Shown here: piece after piece, positions 1-11,706 of the stretch
Numbering within the stretch: position 1 is the stretch's first letter
Layout: every line of letters starts with the position of its first letter
Assembly (NCBI GenBank): GCA_029339505.1
Contig: JAQISU010000070.1
Location: 1,421,501-1,485,500 of the forward strand
DNA: 64,000 nucleotides
Direction: 5' to 3'
DNA from: Unio delphinus
Taxonomy: Eukaryota; Mollusca; Bivalvia; Unionida; Unionidae
Position numbers and translations under genes: made by a program
The notes under the pieces: model-generated
The model's input: the letters and a program-made list of their open reading frames with translations, nothing else
Databases searched by the model: none
Told to the model about the DNA's origin: nothing

Positions 1-1500
1 TTAATACTAACATGCATGTGTTTCTAATAGATAATGGAATTTAGTATTTTAATACTAACATGCATGTCTTTCTAATAGATAATGGAATTTAGTATTTTAA
101 TACTAACATGCACGTGTTTCTAATAGATAATGGAATTTAGTATTTTAATACTAACATGCATGTGTTTCTAATAGATAATGGAATTTAGTATTTTAATACT
201 AACATGCATGTGTTTCTAATAGATAATGGAATTTAGTATTTTAATACTAACATGCATGTGTTTCTAATAGATAATGGAATTTAGTATTTTAATACTAACA
301 TGCATGTGTTTCTAATAGATAATGGAATTTAGTATTTTAATACTAACATGCATGTGTTTCTAATAGATAATGGTATTTAGTATTTTAATACTAACATGCA
401 TGTGTTTCTAATAGATAATGGAATTTAGTATTTTAATACTAACATGCATGTGTTTCTAATAGATAATGGAATTTAGTATTTTAATACTAACATGCATGTG
501 TTTCTAATAGATAATGGAATTTAGTATTTTAATACTAACATGCATGTCTTTCTAATAGATAATGGAATTTAGTATTTTAATACTAACATGCATGTGTTTC
601 TAATAGATAATGGAATTTAGTATTTTAATACTAACATGCATGTCTTTCTAATAATGGAATTTAGTATTTTAATACTAACATGCATGTGTTTCTAATAGAT
701 AATGGAATTTAGTATTTTAATACTAACATGCATGTGTTTCTAATAGATAATGGAATTTAGTATTTTAATACTAACATGCATGTGTTTCTAATAGATAATG
801 GAATTTAGTATTTTAATACTAACATGCATGTGTTTCTAATAGATAATGGAATTTAGTATTTTAATACTAACATGCATGTCTTTCTAATAGATAATGGAAT
901 TTAGTATTTTAATACCAACATGCATGTCTTTCTAATAGATAATGGAATTTAGTATTTTAATACTAACATGCATGTGTTTCTAATAGATAATGGAATTTAG
1001 TATTTTAATACTAACATGCATGTCTTTCTAATAGATAATGGAATTTAGTATTTTAATACTAACATGCATGTCTTTCTAATAGATAATGGAATTTAGTATT
1101 TTAATAGTAACATGCATGTGTTTCTAATAGATAATGGAATTTAGTATTTTAATACTAACATGCATGTGTTTCTAATAGATAATGGAATTTAGTATTTTAA
1201 TACTAACATGCATGTGTTTCTAATAGATAATGGAATTTAGTATTTTAATACTAACATGCATGTGTTTCTAACAGATAATGGAATTTAGTATTTTAATACT
1301 AACATGCATGTGTTTCTAATAGATAATGGTATTTAGTATTTTAATACTAACATGCATGTGTTTCTAATAGATAATGGTATTTAGTATTTTAATACTAACA
1401 TGCATGTGTTTCTAATAGATAATGGTATTTAGTATTTTATTACTAAACATGCATGTGTTTCTAATAGATAATGGAATTTAGTATTTTAATACTAAACATG
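1..1500. repeat. 48-bp satellite array, about 31 copies
   Basis: A nearly perfect head-to-tail array of a 48-bp AT-rich unit starting TTAATACTAACATGCATGTG. The phase returns exactly every 240 bases. Variants are a G/C change after GCATGT, one 4-bp deletion near 650 and several A-to-T changes near the right end, where the array decays at about 1440-1500. The left end is cut by the window edge, so the true length is unknown. No coding frame is apparent. Confidence 0.97.
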
Positions 1501-1554
1501 CTAAAATAAGCACTAATTATTGATATTTTCATATAATGTGCATTTGTTATACTC

Positions 1555-1617
1555 TCATTAAGAGGGCCTCAAGGGAGAATAGTCCTTGACTAATGAGTCA
1601 CCCTATATAAATAAAGC

Positions 1618-1664
<47 letters not shown>
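1555..1664 (+). mobile_element. 3' tail of a retroelement with (ATT)n
   Basis: A short GC-richer segment ends in CCCTATATAAATAAAG and then an ATT microsatellite at 1621-1664. Such a tail followed by a simple trinucleotide run is typical of 3' ends of non-LTR elements or their SINEs. No coding part remains, so the family cannot be named. Confidence 0.5.
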
Positions 1665-2039
1665 GTCTCTTATATATTTATCTAAGGGACTTGGATATTT
1701 AAATCATACTAACCCAACACTCTGTTTCAAGGAATTATGTACATAGATATTTTAATCATCACTACTATATATATATACACACGATAAAGATAATGTTTTA
1801 TGCCACAGAGTATTTTTCTGGCGTTCATCTCAAGATAAAGTACCATACAATGACAAGCTTAATACAGATACTATACCATTTACAAGAGGCTCAAGACAGC
1901 CTGAAATTACTTAATGGGTATACACTGGTCTAAAACCCAACCAGTAATTCAGGTTAAAAACCACTTTACATCTGGTTACTATGGAATCCAAATTACTGAT
2001 AGAGGTCACCACTAATTTTTACCATAACTGGCACATTGG

Positions 2040-2042
<3 letters not shown>

Positions 2043-2087
<45 letters not shown>
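2043..2087. repeat. (AC)n microsatellite
   Basis: Uninterrupted AC dinucleotide run of about 22 units. The open frame across it is a by-product of the repeat. Confidence 0.97.
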
Positions 2088-2088
<1 letters not shown>

Positions 2089-2454
2089 GGGTGGGGTATG
2101 TGTGTATATGTGTGTTTCATCAAGGTCTGAAACATGGCAACACTTCAATGGCTACTTTCTCAACAAAACTTTATACTCTACCAAATCAAAAGAACCTTTG
2201 TATAACTTACTGCAAAAAAGTATAACAGGGGAAATAACTGCATGTAATGCTTTGATTAGACTCCACACAGTAATTTACCATGCACTATTTGAAACTAAGA
2301 CTCCCAAGCCAGCTAAAAAGCTAATTTTCTGTTGATATGTTCCTTAAGTTATATATACTGTCTTTGTAGCTGATGGCAATATAATAAAGGTAAAATAATA
2401 ATAGAATGCTATTTATGTCACACATGGTAACAAGAAAGCAATAGGATACCTTAC

Positions 2455-2576
2455 CTGTTAAACTGACCAAAAACATTCTATAAGCTGACATAATCATGTC
2501 TATATCAGAACGAATTATCTTTGCTTTAGAATGAGACATCCAACAATGAACAGAATCCATGAGAAGGGTTTGGGGA
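2455..2576 (-). CDS. Putative internal exon, unrecognised
   Basis: On the minus strand an open segment of 122 bases has an acceptor (GGTTATAG) at its start and a strong donor (ACAG followed by GTAAGG) at its end. It encodes about 40 residues in one phase, including MDSVHCWMSH and MIMSAYRMFL, which look helical. Entry and exit phases do not match a direct join to the PPP2R3B-like exon at 4142-4429, so either further exons lie between or it belongs to another gene. I do not recognise the protein. It could be a chance open segment. Confidence 0.35.
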
Positions 2577-2979
2577 CTATAACCAAATAAAAAACACTAC
2601 AGAAACCATAATAATGACAAAACAGAGCTCTGGTTAATATTTTTATCAAATGAGTAAAGTACCAGGCACCACTAATTAAATATGGTTATTGTACATCTAC
2701 CCGACGGGACTATTGCTCTAATGGAAAAAATTAATTTCATTTTGATAACCAGGATTTAAATTCTCAATAAATAAAATGTATACTAAATCTTTAATAAAAA
2801 ATATAAATTAAAACAAACATTTCATGAATAAAATCCTAGTTTAATATAATAACCAAAAATCATAAAATTACTAGATGCAAAACAAATGTACCTGTCTAAT
2901 TATATGCTGTGAGGCTTTTGTCTAGTATTAATATTATTTATATTATCTACTTACACCTCTTCAAATATAATCAGTCTCT

Positions 2980-3262
2980 GATAAAGTTATCAGTTATTTG
3001 TTTTACTTATATCATTTTTTTCTTCTGACCCACTTTACTAATCAAATGAACTGTACTATACTTGGATATGACAGATAAAGTTATCAGTTGTTTATTTTAA
3101 TCCAATCATTTTATTTTTCTGACCCACTTTACCAATCAAATGAACTGTACTATACTTGGATATGACAGATAAAGTTATCAGTTATTTATTTTAATCCAGT
3201 CATTTTATTCATCTGACCCACTTTACCAATCAAATGATCTATACTTTGATATAACAGATTAT
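2980..3262. repeat. 94-bp minisatellite, 3 copies
   Basis: GATAAAGTTATCAGTT starts at 2980, 3074 and 3168, a period of 94 bases. The third copy is partly diverged. Non-coding. Confidence 0.85.
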
Positions 3263-3264
3263 TG

Positions 3265-4135
3265 GCAAGAGTCGTTTTTTTTTCTTCAATATTACCTTGT
3301 TAAGCATAGGAGCTGATATCAGGAAATATTTCCTGTTTGCTGAATCAATAACAATTCTGTCTTATATCAATCATAGATATGATTATTACCTATGTAAATG
3401 GAGTTGATGACAAAGAGCATTCTGAAATAAAATAGGATGCAGGTAGCACTGAGATGTTTCTGTCTGTCTACATTTTTAACTCTGAGAATTTTCCCTCTGC
3501 CAAATGATATTCTGGTTAGTTAGTTTGTAGACTCCAATCTGAATTTGTTGGAATACATTCAAGAAGAGTGAATATCTCTGGGATATTTTCCAATGTCAAA
3601 TGAAAATGAAAATATTCAAAAAAACGTTTCAATGACTTGGTGCGGTAAGCTACCATATAAACTCACTTATAAGTTGAGTCCAATGGCAAACTGCACAGAC
3701 ACAGATCTGCTGAAGCATAATGAACTGACAGATCTGGGCCTGTACAGTTTGCTAGACATAAACCCTAATCTGCAGACAATTATGACAGATCAGAGGCTTT
3801 GTTGTTTTCTGTTTGACTTGTTTTATAATCAAGTATATATGGTAATATATTCCCAAGAAATTTTCACAAACATTAATTATGACTTGAGATTACAACGGTA
3901 CACACTAGATATATACCTATTAAAAAAATATGGTATGCAAACACAATATATAGTTTTACAAATAGGTGTAAAAATTATTTTATTTCTGTCTCTAACAATA
4001 CAGATAATATACTGAAAAACTAGAAAGGAGCACAGATGTGCATCATAGTACCCAAGAAATCATCTATAAAAAAAAGACATGGAAAAAGGTTAAAACTATG
4101 CATTTTACCATCATCATTGTGGGGCATAACAGACG
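3265..4135. other. Non-coding stretch with a degenerate dispersed repeat
   Basis: No exon with supporting splice sites was seen. The part at about 3690-3790, with CAGATCTG-like and GGGCCTGTACAGTTTGC-like words, resembles blocks near 23390-23490, 24780-24850, 27050-27120 and 27530-27665. It is probably an old, diverged dispersed element. The 140-codon open frame at 3593-4015 lacks any recognisable domain and is not called as a gene. Confidence 0.4.
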
Positions 4136-4141
4136 TCTTAC

Positions 4142-4429
4142 CTTGGCACTTCCATTGTGGTTTTGTCCCCTGTGATTGTTCTTTGTGGTAAGGGGTCTTC
4201 TTGGACTTCTAGGACTGGGAAGCTTGGAAGATGGAGGTGACCCAGGTCGTATCCGTGGGGACTGACCTTTGCTGCTTGACTTTGAACTTGAGAATGCTGT
4301 CACTGTGAGAGGTTCACCTTGCTGGATTTGCCGCAGACTTTCCTTGAGCATGGCTTGTGTCTCAGGTTCACTAAGCCATCTCAGGAAGAGTTCATCTACT
4401 TTGTTTTTCAGGACTGGTTTGAGTGACAT
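4142..4429 (-). CDS. PPP2R3B: First coding exon of PP2A regulatory subunit B'' (PR70/PR48-like)
   Basis: This exon encodes exactly 96 codons from an ATG at 4429 to AAG, then a canonical donor GTAAGA at 4141. The N terminus, with SLKPVLKNKVDELFLRWLSE and a following TQAMLKESLRQI helix, matches what I recall of the N terminus of the vertebrate B'' subunit PR70. It is followed by a Ser/Pro/Arg-rich low-complexity segment, as in the family. B'' subunits are EF-hand proteins that bind the PP2A scaffold and catalytic subunits and direct PP2A to substrates such as Cdc6. A branch-point-like TACTAAT and CAG lie just upstream of the ATG, so a 5' UTR intron is possible. The EF-hand exons are not in the window and should lie to the left, beyond base 1. 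Confidence 0.75.
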
Positions 4430-4689
4430 TTTAAAACTGAATAATCTCACAAATTAGTAAGGTGTTGCCAATTGAACCCTGTGGTTGGATTTCTTCTTAA
4501 AGCAGCATTGTTATCTGAAATTGAGAGATCAAATAAGATGTGATGTAAATAAAGGAATGAAACATAGATCTGAAATTCTGGCACTGTTATCTCAGGATTT
4601 TTCTTCAAAGGGGCCTTATATTCTAATCAAAAACATGCTAAAATTGTGCAAAAAATCTCAATTTTAGAATTTTATTATAGATAATTTTT

Positions 4690-5060
4690 CTTTATAACAT
4701 TAACCTTTGACTTTATCATCCCAAGATCAATATGTTTACCCCACCATCAAGATCAAGTAATCCACAAAGTTGAATATGCAAATGATGGGAAACTCAAGTA
4801 AATGATCAGAAACTATATTTCTCCTTTCCGACTATGACACTGACCTTTTAACCCCAAAATCAATAGGGTTCTTCCTCACCCTAAGTGCAAGCTATCCACA
4901 AAATTTGGATAGACTGTTACTGTTCAGAAACCATTTCTCTTCTTTCAGTCACAGTGACCTTGACCTTTAAACTTTTGAGCCCAAGATCAATAAACTTAAC
5001 CTGAAGCACAAGCCAAATGGTGGACACTGACCTTTTGACCCTATGCTTATTTGACATATT
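4690..5060. repeat. Dispersed TGACCTTTGACC-type repeat, copy 1
   Basis: Internally repetitive text with repeated ACCTTTGACC, AGATCAATA, GTGCAAG and CAGAAACCATTT words. A related block lies at about 36950-37400. It is an interspersed non-coding repeat; the family is not assigned. Confidence 0.55.
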
Positions 5061-6390
5061 AGAGCATACGTAAAGTTTTATAACAAATATGGCAAGATAC
5101 TGAATAGGTTAAAAATGACCAACAGGTGGGGTTTTTTTTAAATCATAACTCACATGATCACCATAATAAACAGTTTAGTGATCCTACATAAATATCACTT
5201 ATCCTGTCAAAATAAAACACAAGTTAGTTTGGTTCCTAAACTGAATATGTATCATTCTTTAACATAACGTAAGAATGTAACTGAATCTCATGAACAAGAC
5301 TAATGAAAAGATTTTGTTCAAAGTTTACTCAGCTACTGTTTTAATTTCATGTATACCTCTGCAATAATATGTACAAAACATACACTGTTTAATTCCAGGG
5401 ACAATTTAAGAAAGTTGTTTTGCCCATAAACAAATCTATTACCCTGCATACTTTTGTAGTGCTTTGAATACTCTGTACTGAAAATGCACCACATTCAAGG
5501 TCATGTTTCAGAGATTCATATGCATTTTCACAGCACTTCTGGTACTGTTTTTACTCTCTTCTCTTCATCATATTTTCTCTTGCCATTATCTAATTTCTGC
5601 TGTTTCAGCAGCAGTTGCAAATATTTCTAAGCCTTTACTGTTGTCACCATTAATATTTATTAAACACAATATCAATACTAATACACAATGTTTGATATAA
5701 TACTTCATTATTTGCGGAGTCATTATTGGATGAGTGGTTCAACACTGTCCATTTATGCCACTTGCATATATTGTACCCCATCGAATGCAGAACGTTGGTA
5801 GGGACTAAAAAAAACTAAATAAACAGATCAATTATTAACCACTAAAGAGCATTGAAACTCATGTTTTATTTGACATATCCAACATGTTTGAGAGCAAGCA
5901 GTGGTAATTTTCATTGCTCCAATGGATTAGTGATTTCTAGTTTTAGTGATCCATCAGGAAAGTAATTAGTTGCAGGTAAAATGATTTGTGTTAAATTCAC
6001 ACCCTGGTGCAATCAAATTGCATTTTACATTTTTGCTCAGATTAATCAAGGTTGGCTTGGACAGTATATATTTATTTGTAATCTGGCACATTATTACGAT
6101 CCTGATAAAATGCGGATGTAATATTCAGACATGTATCACAACGTGACAACTACTGGTAAATGTAAACTCATCCAATGCCCATCATCTAAGAAGACAAATA
6201 AAAATAAATGAGACCCATAGAATTTTCATTTTTATGTAACAGCTGATCAAGTGCTCTAAATACATCTGATCAAACAATTTAAAACATTTTTCAGATGTGA
6301 GCATGGTTTCAGTGAAAAAAAAATTATTAATGATGTATACACAAAAATTCTAGAAAATACCACAATGTCAAATATCCTTGCTTTTAGTTG
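5061..6390. other. Non-coding, nothing recognised
   Basis: AT-rich sequence without exon-like open segments, tandem repeats or recognisable element ends. Confidence 0.5.
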
Positions 6391-6397
6391 TTTCCAC

Positions 6398-6565
6398 CTG
6401 CAATTAGCATCTTTGATCCATTCATAAACATTGGCCACTGGAATGCTGTCTGTTCCCAAATTCTAATAAAAGTTTTGAAGGATAACTCTGACGCTGTTTT
6501 TAGCTGATCATCAGGACCTGGCATTAGCAAACTTAAAAGTACAGACATGCATTTAATTTGAGTCT
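6398..6565 (-). CDS. Putative internal exon, unrecognised helical protein
   Basis: A 168-base open segment on the minus strand is bounded by an acceptor (CCGTTTGGCAG) and a weaker donor (GCAG followed by GTGGAA). It encodes about 55 residues, including KCMSVLLSLLMPGPDDQL and SFKTFIRIWEQTAF. The amino-acid composition looks like a real helical-repeat protein, but I cannot name the family. It lies upstream of the PPP2R3B-like start codon on the same strand, so it more likely belongs to a neighbouring gene. The same stretch is open in a second frame, which lowers confidence. Confidence 0.35.
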
Positions 6566-6569
6566 CTGC

Positions 6570-7435
6570 CAAACGGAAGCCAAGGCATTAACATGAATAT
6601 AAATCTAAAATTAAACAGCCATCGCTTTCTAGTAATAATAAAAAGTACCACTGTAAAGACTGACAAAGGGAATTAACTTTAAAATATATACCATTGTACC
6701 AAGTCCGTTATCATCGAAAATTGGGCATATCATATAGTTCGTTACTTACATTCCGCTCGATATAGTTAATTAAAAAAATGATGTTTGTATACCAACTGAA
6801 TTATCTGCTTTATTCTAAATGCTATGCCTTGACATTTCTATTACCTATTAACATACATTTATACTTACGCAAATGCGTTCCCAAGGTAATCTAGTCAAAA
6901 CATGATCAGACTTATCCACAGGTGTTATGCAGTCTTTCTGATCGATCTCATATGAGCAAATCTCGGTGAATCAGAACGTACTTAAACTTAGATTAAACAT
7001 CATTACACTATAAACTCTCTAACTTAATAAAATGCATACTATTTAATTATAAAGATTTTCACGTTGAATTTTCGTTGAGAAACTTGCCGCTAAACGAAGA
7101 ATTTGTCTCCGTTCACGATGGGATTCAAAGTTATCCAAATCGTGCTCTAGATGAATACTAAAACTTCACCAAAGCAGGGCTTTCCGTACCCAAGTCGTTC
7201 CGTACCCAAGTCATTCCGTATGCAAGTCGATTCGTATCCAAATGAATCCTTCATACCCAGTGCAGTGGTAGTTTCAAACCCAAAGCTATAGTCATTTATT
7301 GCACACATCGAAGTGCAAATATAACCGCGAAAGATCACTTAAAATAGATACTCCCTACACATTTTAACTGCTACATAATTCAAACTCGTACATATTTGAG
7401 CCTTGGTGACTGGCTATCTTTGGATAATTCGCCTA
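6570..7435. other. Non-coding, nothing recognised
   Basis: No element ends, no splice-supported exon and no tandem array were seen. Short CCGTACCCAAGTC-type repeats occur at about 7185-7230. Confidence 0.4.
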
Positions 7436-7439
7436 AACA

Positions 7440-7556
7440 AACAAATTGTTCTCCACCTTTTATCTTCTTTTTTTCCTTTTTGTTTTTTTCTTTCTTTTTT
7501 CTTTTTGACTGGAGGCCAGTCAACAACAACAAAAAAGCGGAGAACAATGTGTTGGT
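7440..7556. repeat. Short inverted repeat around a polypyrimidine tract
   Basis: ATTGTTCTCC near 7445 and its complement GGAGAACAAT near 7541 flank a pure C/T tract and the palindrome GACTGGAGGCCAGTC at about 7507-7521. It could be a tiny foldback element or a structural relic. Confidence 0.45.
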
Positions 7557-7934
7557 CTAGATCGTGACACGTTATAAGTTGCAGTATATACATAAAATAA
7601 ACAATTCTGAATCCCGAGGAAAGATTCCAAATATTTAAATTATTTGGTATTTTGAAATATCTAACATTTATTGTTTAACGTATTTTTAATTATTAAGACA
7701 ATCGGCAACTAGGACATGAATTACGTCAAATTTGACCAAATTAGCTGTTGACGTGAACTTGGCAATAACCTTGATTTATGAGTGGAGAAGGCAGATAAAT
7801 GTACCATTTGGATTGTACAGACCAGCCAAAGAATGAAAGAATTTTTAAAAAAAAACAAACAAACAACAACATGTAGTTTACCCAAAAGACTTCGATAAAA
7901 CAATATTAATAAAATTAATAGATATCCGTAACTA

Positions 7935-8041
7935 CATACATACACACATACATACATACATACATACATACATACATACATACATACATACATACATACA
8001 TACATACATACATACATACATACATACATACATACATACAT
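7935..8041. repeat. (TACA)n microsatellite
   Basis: Tetranucleotide run of more than 25 units. Open frames on either strand through it are artefacts. Confidence 0.97.
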
Positions 8042-8799
8042 TGCTTTAATTGTAAAATCTTGAAGCTAATTTGTCGCAAATTTGCAGGAGAACATCTTTT
8101 TTTGTATCGCAAAAAAATTTAATTTGCAAATTTAGGTCCTTTATTTATGTTGTTGTATTAAGGTCAATGGATGTACAAACCGTGAACAAGTTGTGATATT
8201 GGTTAAATATAATCCATAATCTGCACCGTGTGCAAAATGTTTAATTTATTTTACATTATCTTATTTCATCAGCATTACTCTACATTGTGGCTCATTACAT
8301 CAGATTACTCTTTTTAGGTAGACCCGTAGTTCTCTTTTACTTTTTTTAAATATATTTTTTTCTGATGTTACGTTCCCCGACGAAGAGTTTTTTCCACAAC
8401 ATAGAATTCAGTGGAACAGTTGTCATTCAATTATTTCAAATGTCATGCATTTGATTGCATACATAGATGTTAGTCGAGCGATAACCATGCATGTATATTT
8501 TTTTTGTCAAATCGACTAAAGAGAAGAAAAAAATCAATATATGACGGAAACTATTTAATGTCAATACAGTATTCAGTCCACCATTACAAACGTTTCATAC
8601 CTGACAATTTTAAAGATGGTTTAGCAGATCGACACAGCTATGAAAATTTAATGAAGGTATGGAACAACGTAGTTAGAAACTGTGCAAATGGGAACTGTGC
8701 GTGTAATGTAAAGGTTCGATAAAGACATATCGCTAATAACAACGAAAACAAGATTGTAAAAAAATCAATTTAAACTATTAAGTTAAGTTTATAGAGAGA

Positions 8800-9330
8800 C
8801 AGAGAAGAGAGAAATATATACAAAGGCAGGGAGAAAAGTGAGAAAGAGAAAGGAGAGGCTGAGAGAAAACGAAGAGCGGGAAATAATAATGAAAAAGAGA
8901 CAAAGAAGGAAGAAAGAGAAATGCATTATAGATTAAAAGAATTAGAACTGGCAAGCATAGGCAGCCCCCCCCCCCCCCCCCCCCCCGCCTACAAGTTCAG
9001 GATTTTATTTTTTTGATTTTATCAGAAATATCAAGTATGAGTCCTCATGAAAAAGAGGCTGATAAATATTTTCTTCACTTTGAGAAAATAGCTGAAAAAA
9101 TGGCTATGTGCGCACTGGATTTTGTGACATATTGGCAGAGCTCGTGAAATTTAGATTTTACCGTCAGTTCAACAGAATGCTTATTATGATGTTGTTAAAT
9201 GAATGTATCTTGAAGAATTATGAAATGATATCAGGAATTGAAGAAAACATAATGAAGACACCTATGTCGAATTTGCAAGAAAAAGAACCAATACTTGATA
9301 GGTGGTGCTCGACTAAACGATTAATATAAA
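8800..9330 (+). pseudogene. Degenerate gag-like gene of an LTR-type retroelement
   Basis: A Lys/Glu/Arg-rich stretch leads into EKEADKYFLHFEKIAEKMA at about 9045-9100. After a frame change come ECILKNYEM and KEPILDRWCS at about 9205-9310. This order (basic/acidic linker, KEVDKYFLHFEK-like helix, ILKAYE-like motif, ILDRWC-like motif) is what I recall for the SCAN-like gag of metazoan Ty3/gypsy-type elements. In the cell gag would assemble particles around element RNA. At least one frameshift and a 22-base C run (8965-8986) break it. No protease, reverse transcriptase or LTR is visible nearby, so only this fragment survives. Confidence 0.6.
8965..8986. repeat. C22 homopolymer
   Basis: Run of 22 consecutive C, interrupting the gag-like remnant. 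Confidence 0.95.
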
Positions 9331-9336
9331 TTACGA

Positions 9337-9339
<3 letters not shown>

Positions 9340-9410
<71 letters not shown>
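9340..9410. repeat. (TA)n microsatellite, right next to the virus-like module
   Basis: About 35 TA units. With the second (TA)n tract at 12283-12373 it brackets the 2.9-kb module on the minus strand. Confidence 0.95.
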
Positions 9411-9411
<1 letters not shown>

Positions 9412-9597
9412 CAGCAGCAGGGGCGAATCAGACAACTTTTTAGAGGCGTCAGTTGGGCAAACAAAGGCTTCTTCGAAATCGTAAAAAAAGCGTCAATTTG
9501 GCAAACTAAGACTTCCTCGTAAATGCTTCATAGAGGCTCATTTGGCAAAAAAAAAAAAAGACGCCACAATTGTTGTCGCACCCCCTGCTGCTGCTAT
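9411..9597. repeat. Inverted repeat with internal short repeats
   Basis: GCAGCAGCAGGGGCG at 9411 is matched by its near-complement CGCACCCCCTGCTGCTGC at about 9578-9595. Between them are two or three diverged copies of a word like GCGTCAATTTGGCAAACTAAG. The block starts directly at the (TA)n tract and ends just before the end of the decayed structural-type gene, so it may be an element terminus. Confidence 0.5.
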
Positions 9598-9615
9598 GGG
9601 GTTAACAATTTTTTT

Positions 9616-11068
9616 TTACGATAAAAGTTGCAACGATTTCACAAACAGACTAATTTGTAGGACCTCATCTTGTAAATCAGTTAGATTATTGGACTGGTCA
9701 GTGAGTTTAAAATTAATTCTCGTTAGTGAATCATTATGACATCGCATATAGACTGGATTAATTGGGGACTCAATTATTAGAAACCCTGGAGGAGCTATTG
9801 GTGCAAATGAATATAAAATATATCCCTGCTGTGCTTGATTTGATCTTTTGAGATTTATTTGATAGCTTCCTTCGATAACTTCACATACTAAATTCAATGC
9901 AATCACCGAGGATATATTGACGTTTTGAGGAGCGATATGCCTGCCGCCTCCGTCTGGGTCATTATTATGTTTGAGGATTGTTGTTGTTTGTGATTGTGGT
10001 ATTTTCTTCCATGTGTCGTAAATCTTTTTGAACCCATCATCGATGGCATCAATGAGAGATTTTTGTTAGTTCTGGTGTATTATATCCTGGCAACTTAAAT
10101 GTGGGAATATCGACTACGCATATATTATGCTTTGCTGCAAAATTTGTTCTCGTTTCAGGTGATCCAGCTAATATAAGTTGAATCATTCGCAAATTATACT
10201 CATCCATGTCGGCCATAATTTTATTACATACTTCCATGTATTCGATGACTTTATCTCGGTCAGATGGGATTGTACTAATTGTTGTGACTATATAATCTCT
10301 AAACCGCTCAAAATCGTTATTCATTTTTGTAAATTGATCAGTTGCAATTGATTCATCTATTATAAAAACCCCAGTAGTATGTTCTGTTCTTGCTCTTACA
10401 ATTTCAAAAATTTTGTAAAAAAATTCTACTTATTCGTAACTCATATGTTAATTTAGAAATACCATCAGGATGAATACTACTACCTAAAAAACCATAGGGA
10501 CGACTACCATCAGGTGCTATATCATAACCATAGTAATCTTCCTTCATGGAAATATAATCAGATTTTTGTGGTTCAGGTGGAGGTATTTTTTTTTTCAGGC
10601 CACCCTAGTATCGTTCTGATTGAAATCTGATAGATATCTACGACATAATTGGGTGAGTTTATCTCAATCGCGGATGATAACGTTGGCTCGTGAACCGTTA
10701 TAGCGATTTTCGATTCTGTTCCAGTAAAGGATTTTATTCTGCGTTGAAATTCGTTATTAATTTGTTCAATTTGGTAGGACCCAGATGGTAGCGAAACAAC
10801 GTTCCAGTCTGGAGTACCATCGGGTTTATTCTTATTCGCAAACACCAAGGAATTATTCGGTTGTTGACCACCAAATAAATGCTACCCACCCAATATTAGG
10901 CCAACTGTGATGCACTCGTAATTTTGCTTACGCTATCTCCTTAATGGGAATCGGAGTAGGGAAATTCACACTGAATTCAGGATTCGCTGAGGTTATTGAG
11001 ATCATGCTGGTTTTCATTGGGTTTGTGTTCTCCGCTATTCGTTGAAGTAGTTCTTGCGGTGTTGCCAT
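9616..11068 (-). pseudogene. Decayed virus-like element gene, structural-type protein
   Basis: From an ATG at 11068 the minus strand encodes a short N-terminal part ending in an in-frame stop near 10929. A segment at 10573-10848 follows with SLPSGSYQIEQINNEF and ILGWPEKK. A central part spans about 10049-10560, and a C-terminal part at 9616-10047 contains APPGFLIIESP and FKLTDQSNN. The LP-G-Y-I--IN, LG-W/F and LTDQ words recur, as I recall, in a repeated protein family of virus-like mobile elements of aquatic invertebrates. Its function is not known to me; a particle component is an inference. At least three frameshifts separate the parts, one at an A10 run near 10588-10597. The copy cannot make a full protein. 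Confidence 0.55.
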
Positions 11069-11099
11069 TGTTATTATACTTATGTTGTTTTTCTAATTT

Positions 11100-11574
11100 T
11101 TACATCGCGGAATCATAAACACGTACCATCGCTGAAAACTCATCATCGGATATTAATGTATCATCGAGTGACGACGATATCATAGAGGATAATTGGGAGT
11201 ATGCGGTTGACAAAACATGAAATTTAATTATGTAATCTTGCAGTTTGCGTTGACTGCATGATGATATTTTTTTGCTATTATTGAAATAATTCCCGCGATT
11301 GTTGTCACCGCTGATATACAAATTGGAACAGCTATTGGAGCAATCATTGTCACCGAGGAGCAATCATTATTGTCACCGAGGAGCAATCATTGTCACCGAG
11401 GAGAGTATTATATCAGTGATTACACCACTCACTGAGTACACGGTAATATCAACTGCGGTGATTCTTCGTCGATATTTTTTTTATTTTTACTTGATACTCC
11501 TCAGTGAGTGTTTTGAGTTTAGTTTGAAATTCTCTGACCTGATCATAGCGATATTGCTGTGATGATGAAATCAT
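11100..11574 (-). pseudogene. Second decayed gene of the virus-like module
   Basis: An ATG at 11574 opens a coiled-coil-like N terminus (VREFQTKLKTLTEEYQVKIK). It runs into stops around 11450, where a GAGCAATCATTGTCACCGAG repeat occupies 11335-11405. A further open segment (11100-11363) holds KLQDYIIKFHVLSTAYSQL and a Ser/Asp-rich tail. It lies 32 bases upstream of the next ATG at 11068 on the same strand, suggesting compact, virus-like spacing. No homologous family is recognised. Internal repeats and stops mark it as decayed. Confidence 0.4.
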
Positions 11575-11706
11575 TTTAGTGATGACATTTTATTTATTAC
11601 AACAGAATTCAATTAATTTGTTTTACTTAAATCCGCAACGAATTCCACATACCATGTTACTGAAACCCTACCCAAATTATTATCAGTGGATGCTATTGTG
11701 AATCGT

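Noticed and set aside
1..1500. Possible CRISPR array because of regular repeats
   Set aside because: The units are head-to-tail with no unique spacers, and all context is eukaryotic. The same holds for the other arrays in the window.
7721..8112. Minus-strand frames rich in Met-Tyr-Val-Cys
   Set aside because: Translation of the (TACA)n microsatellite.
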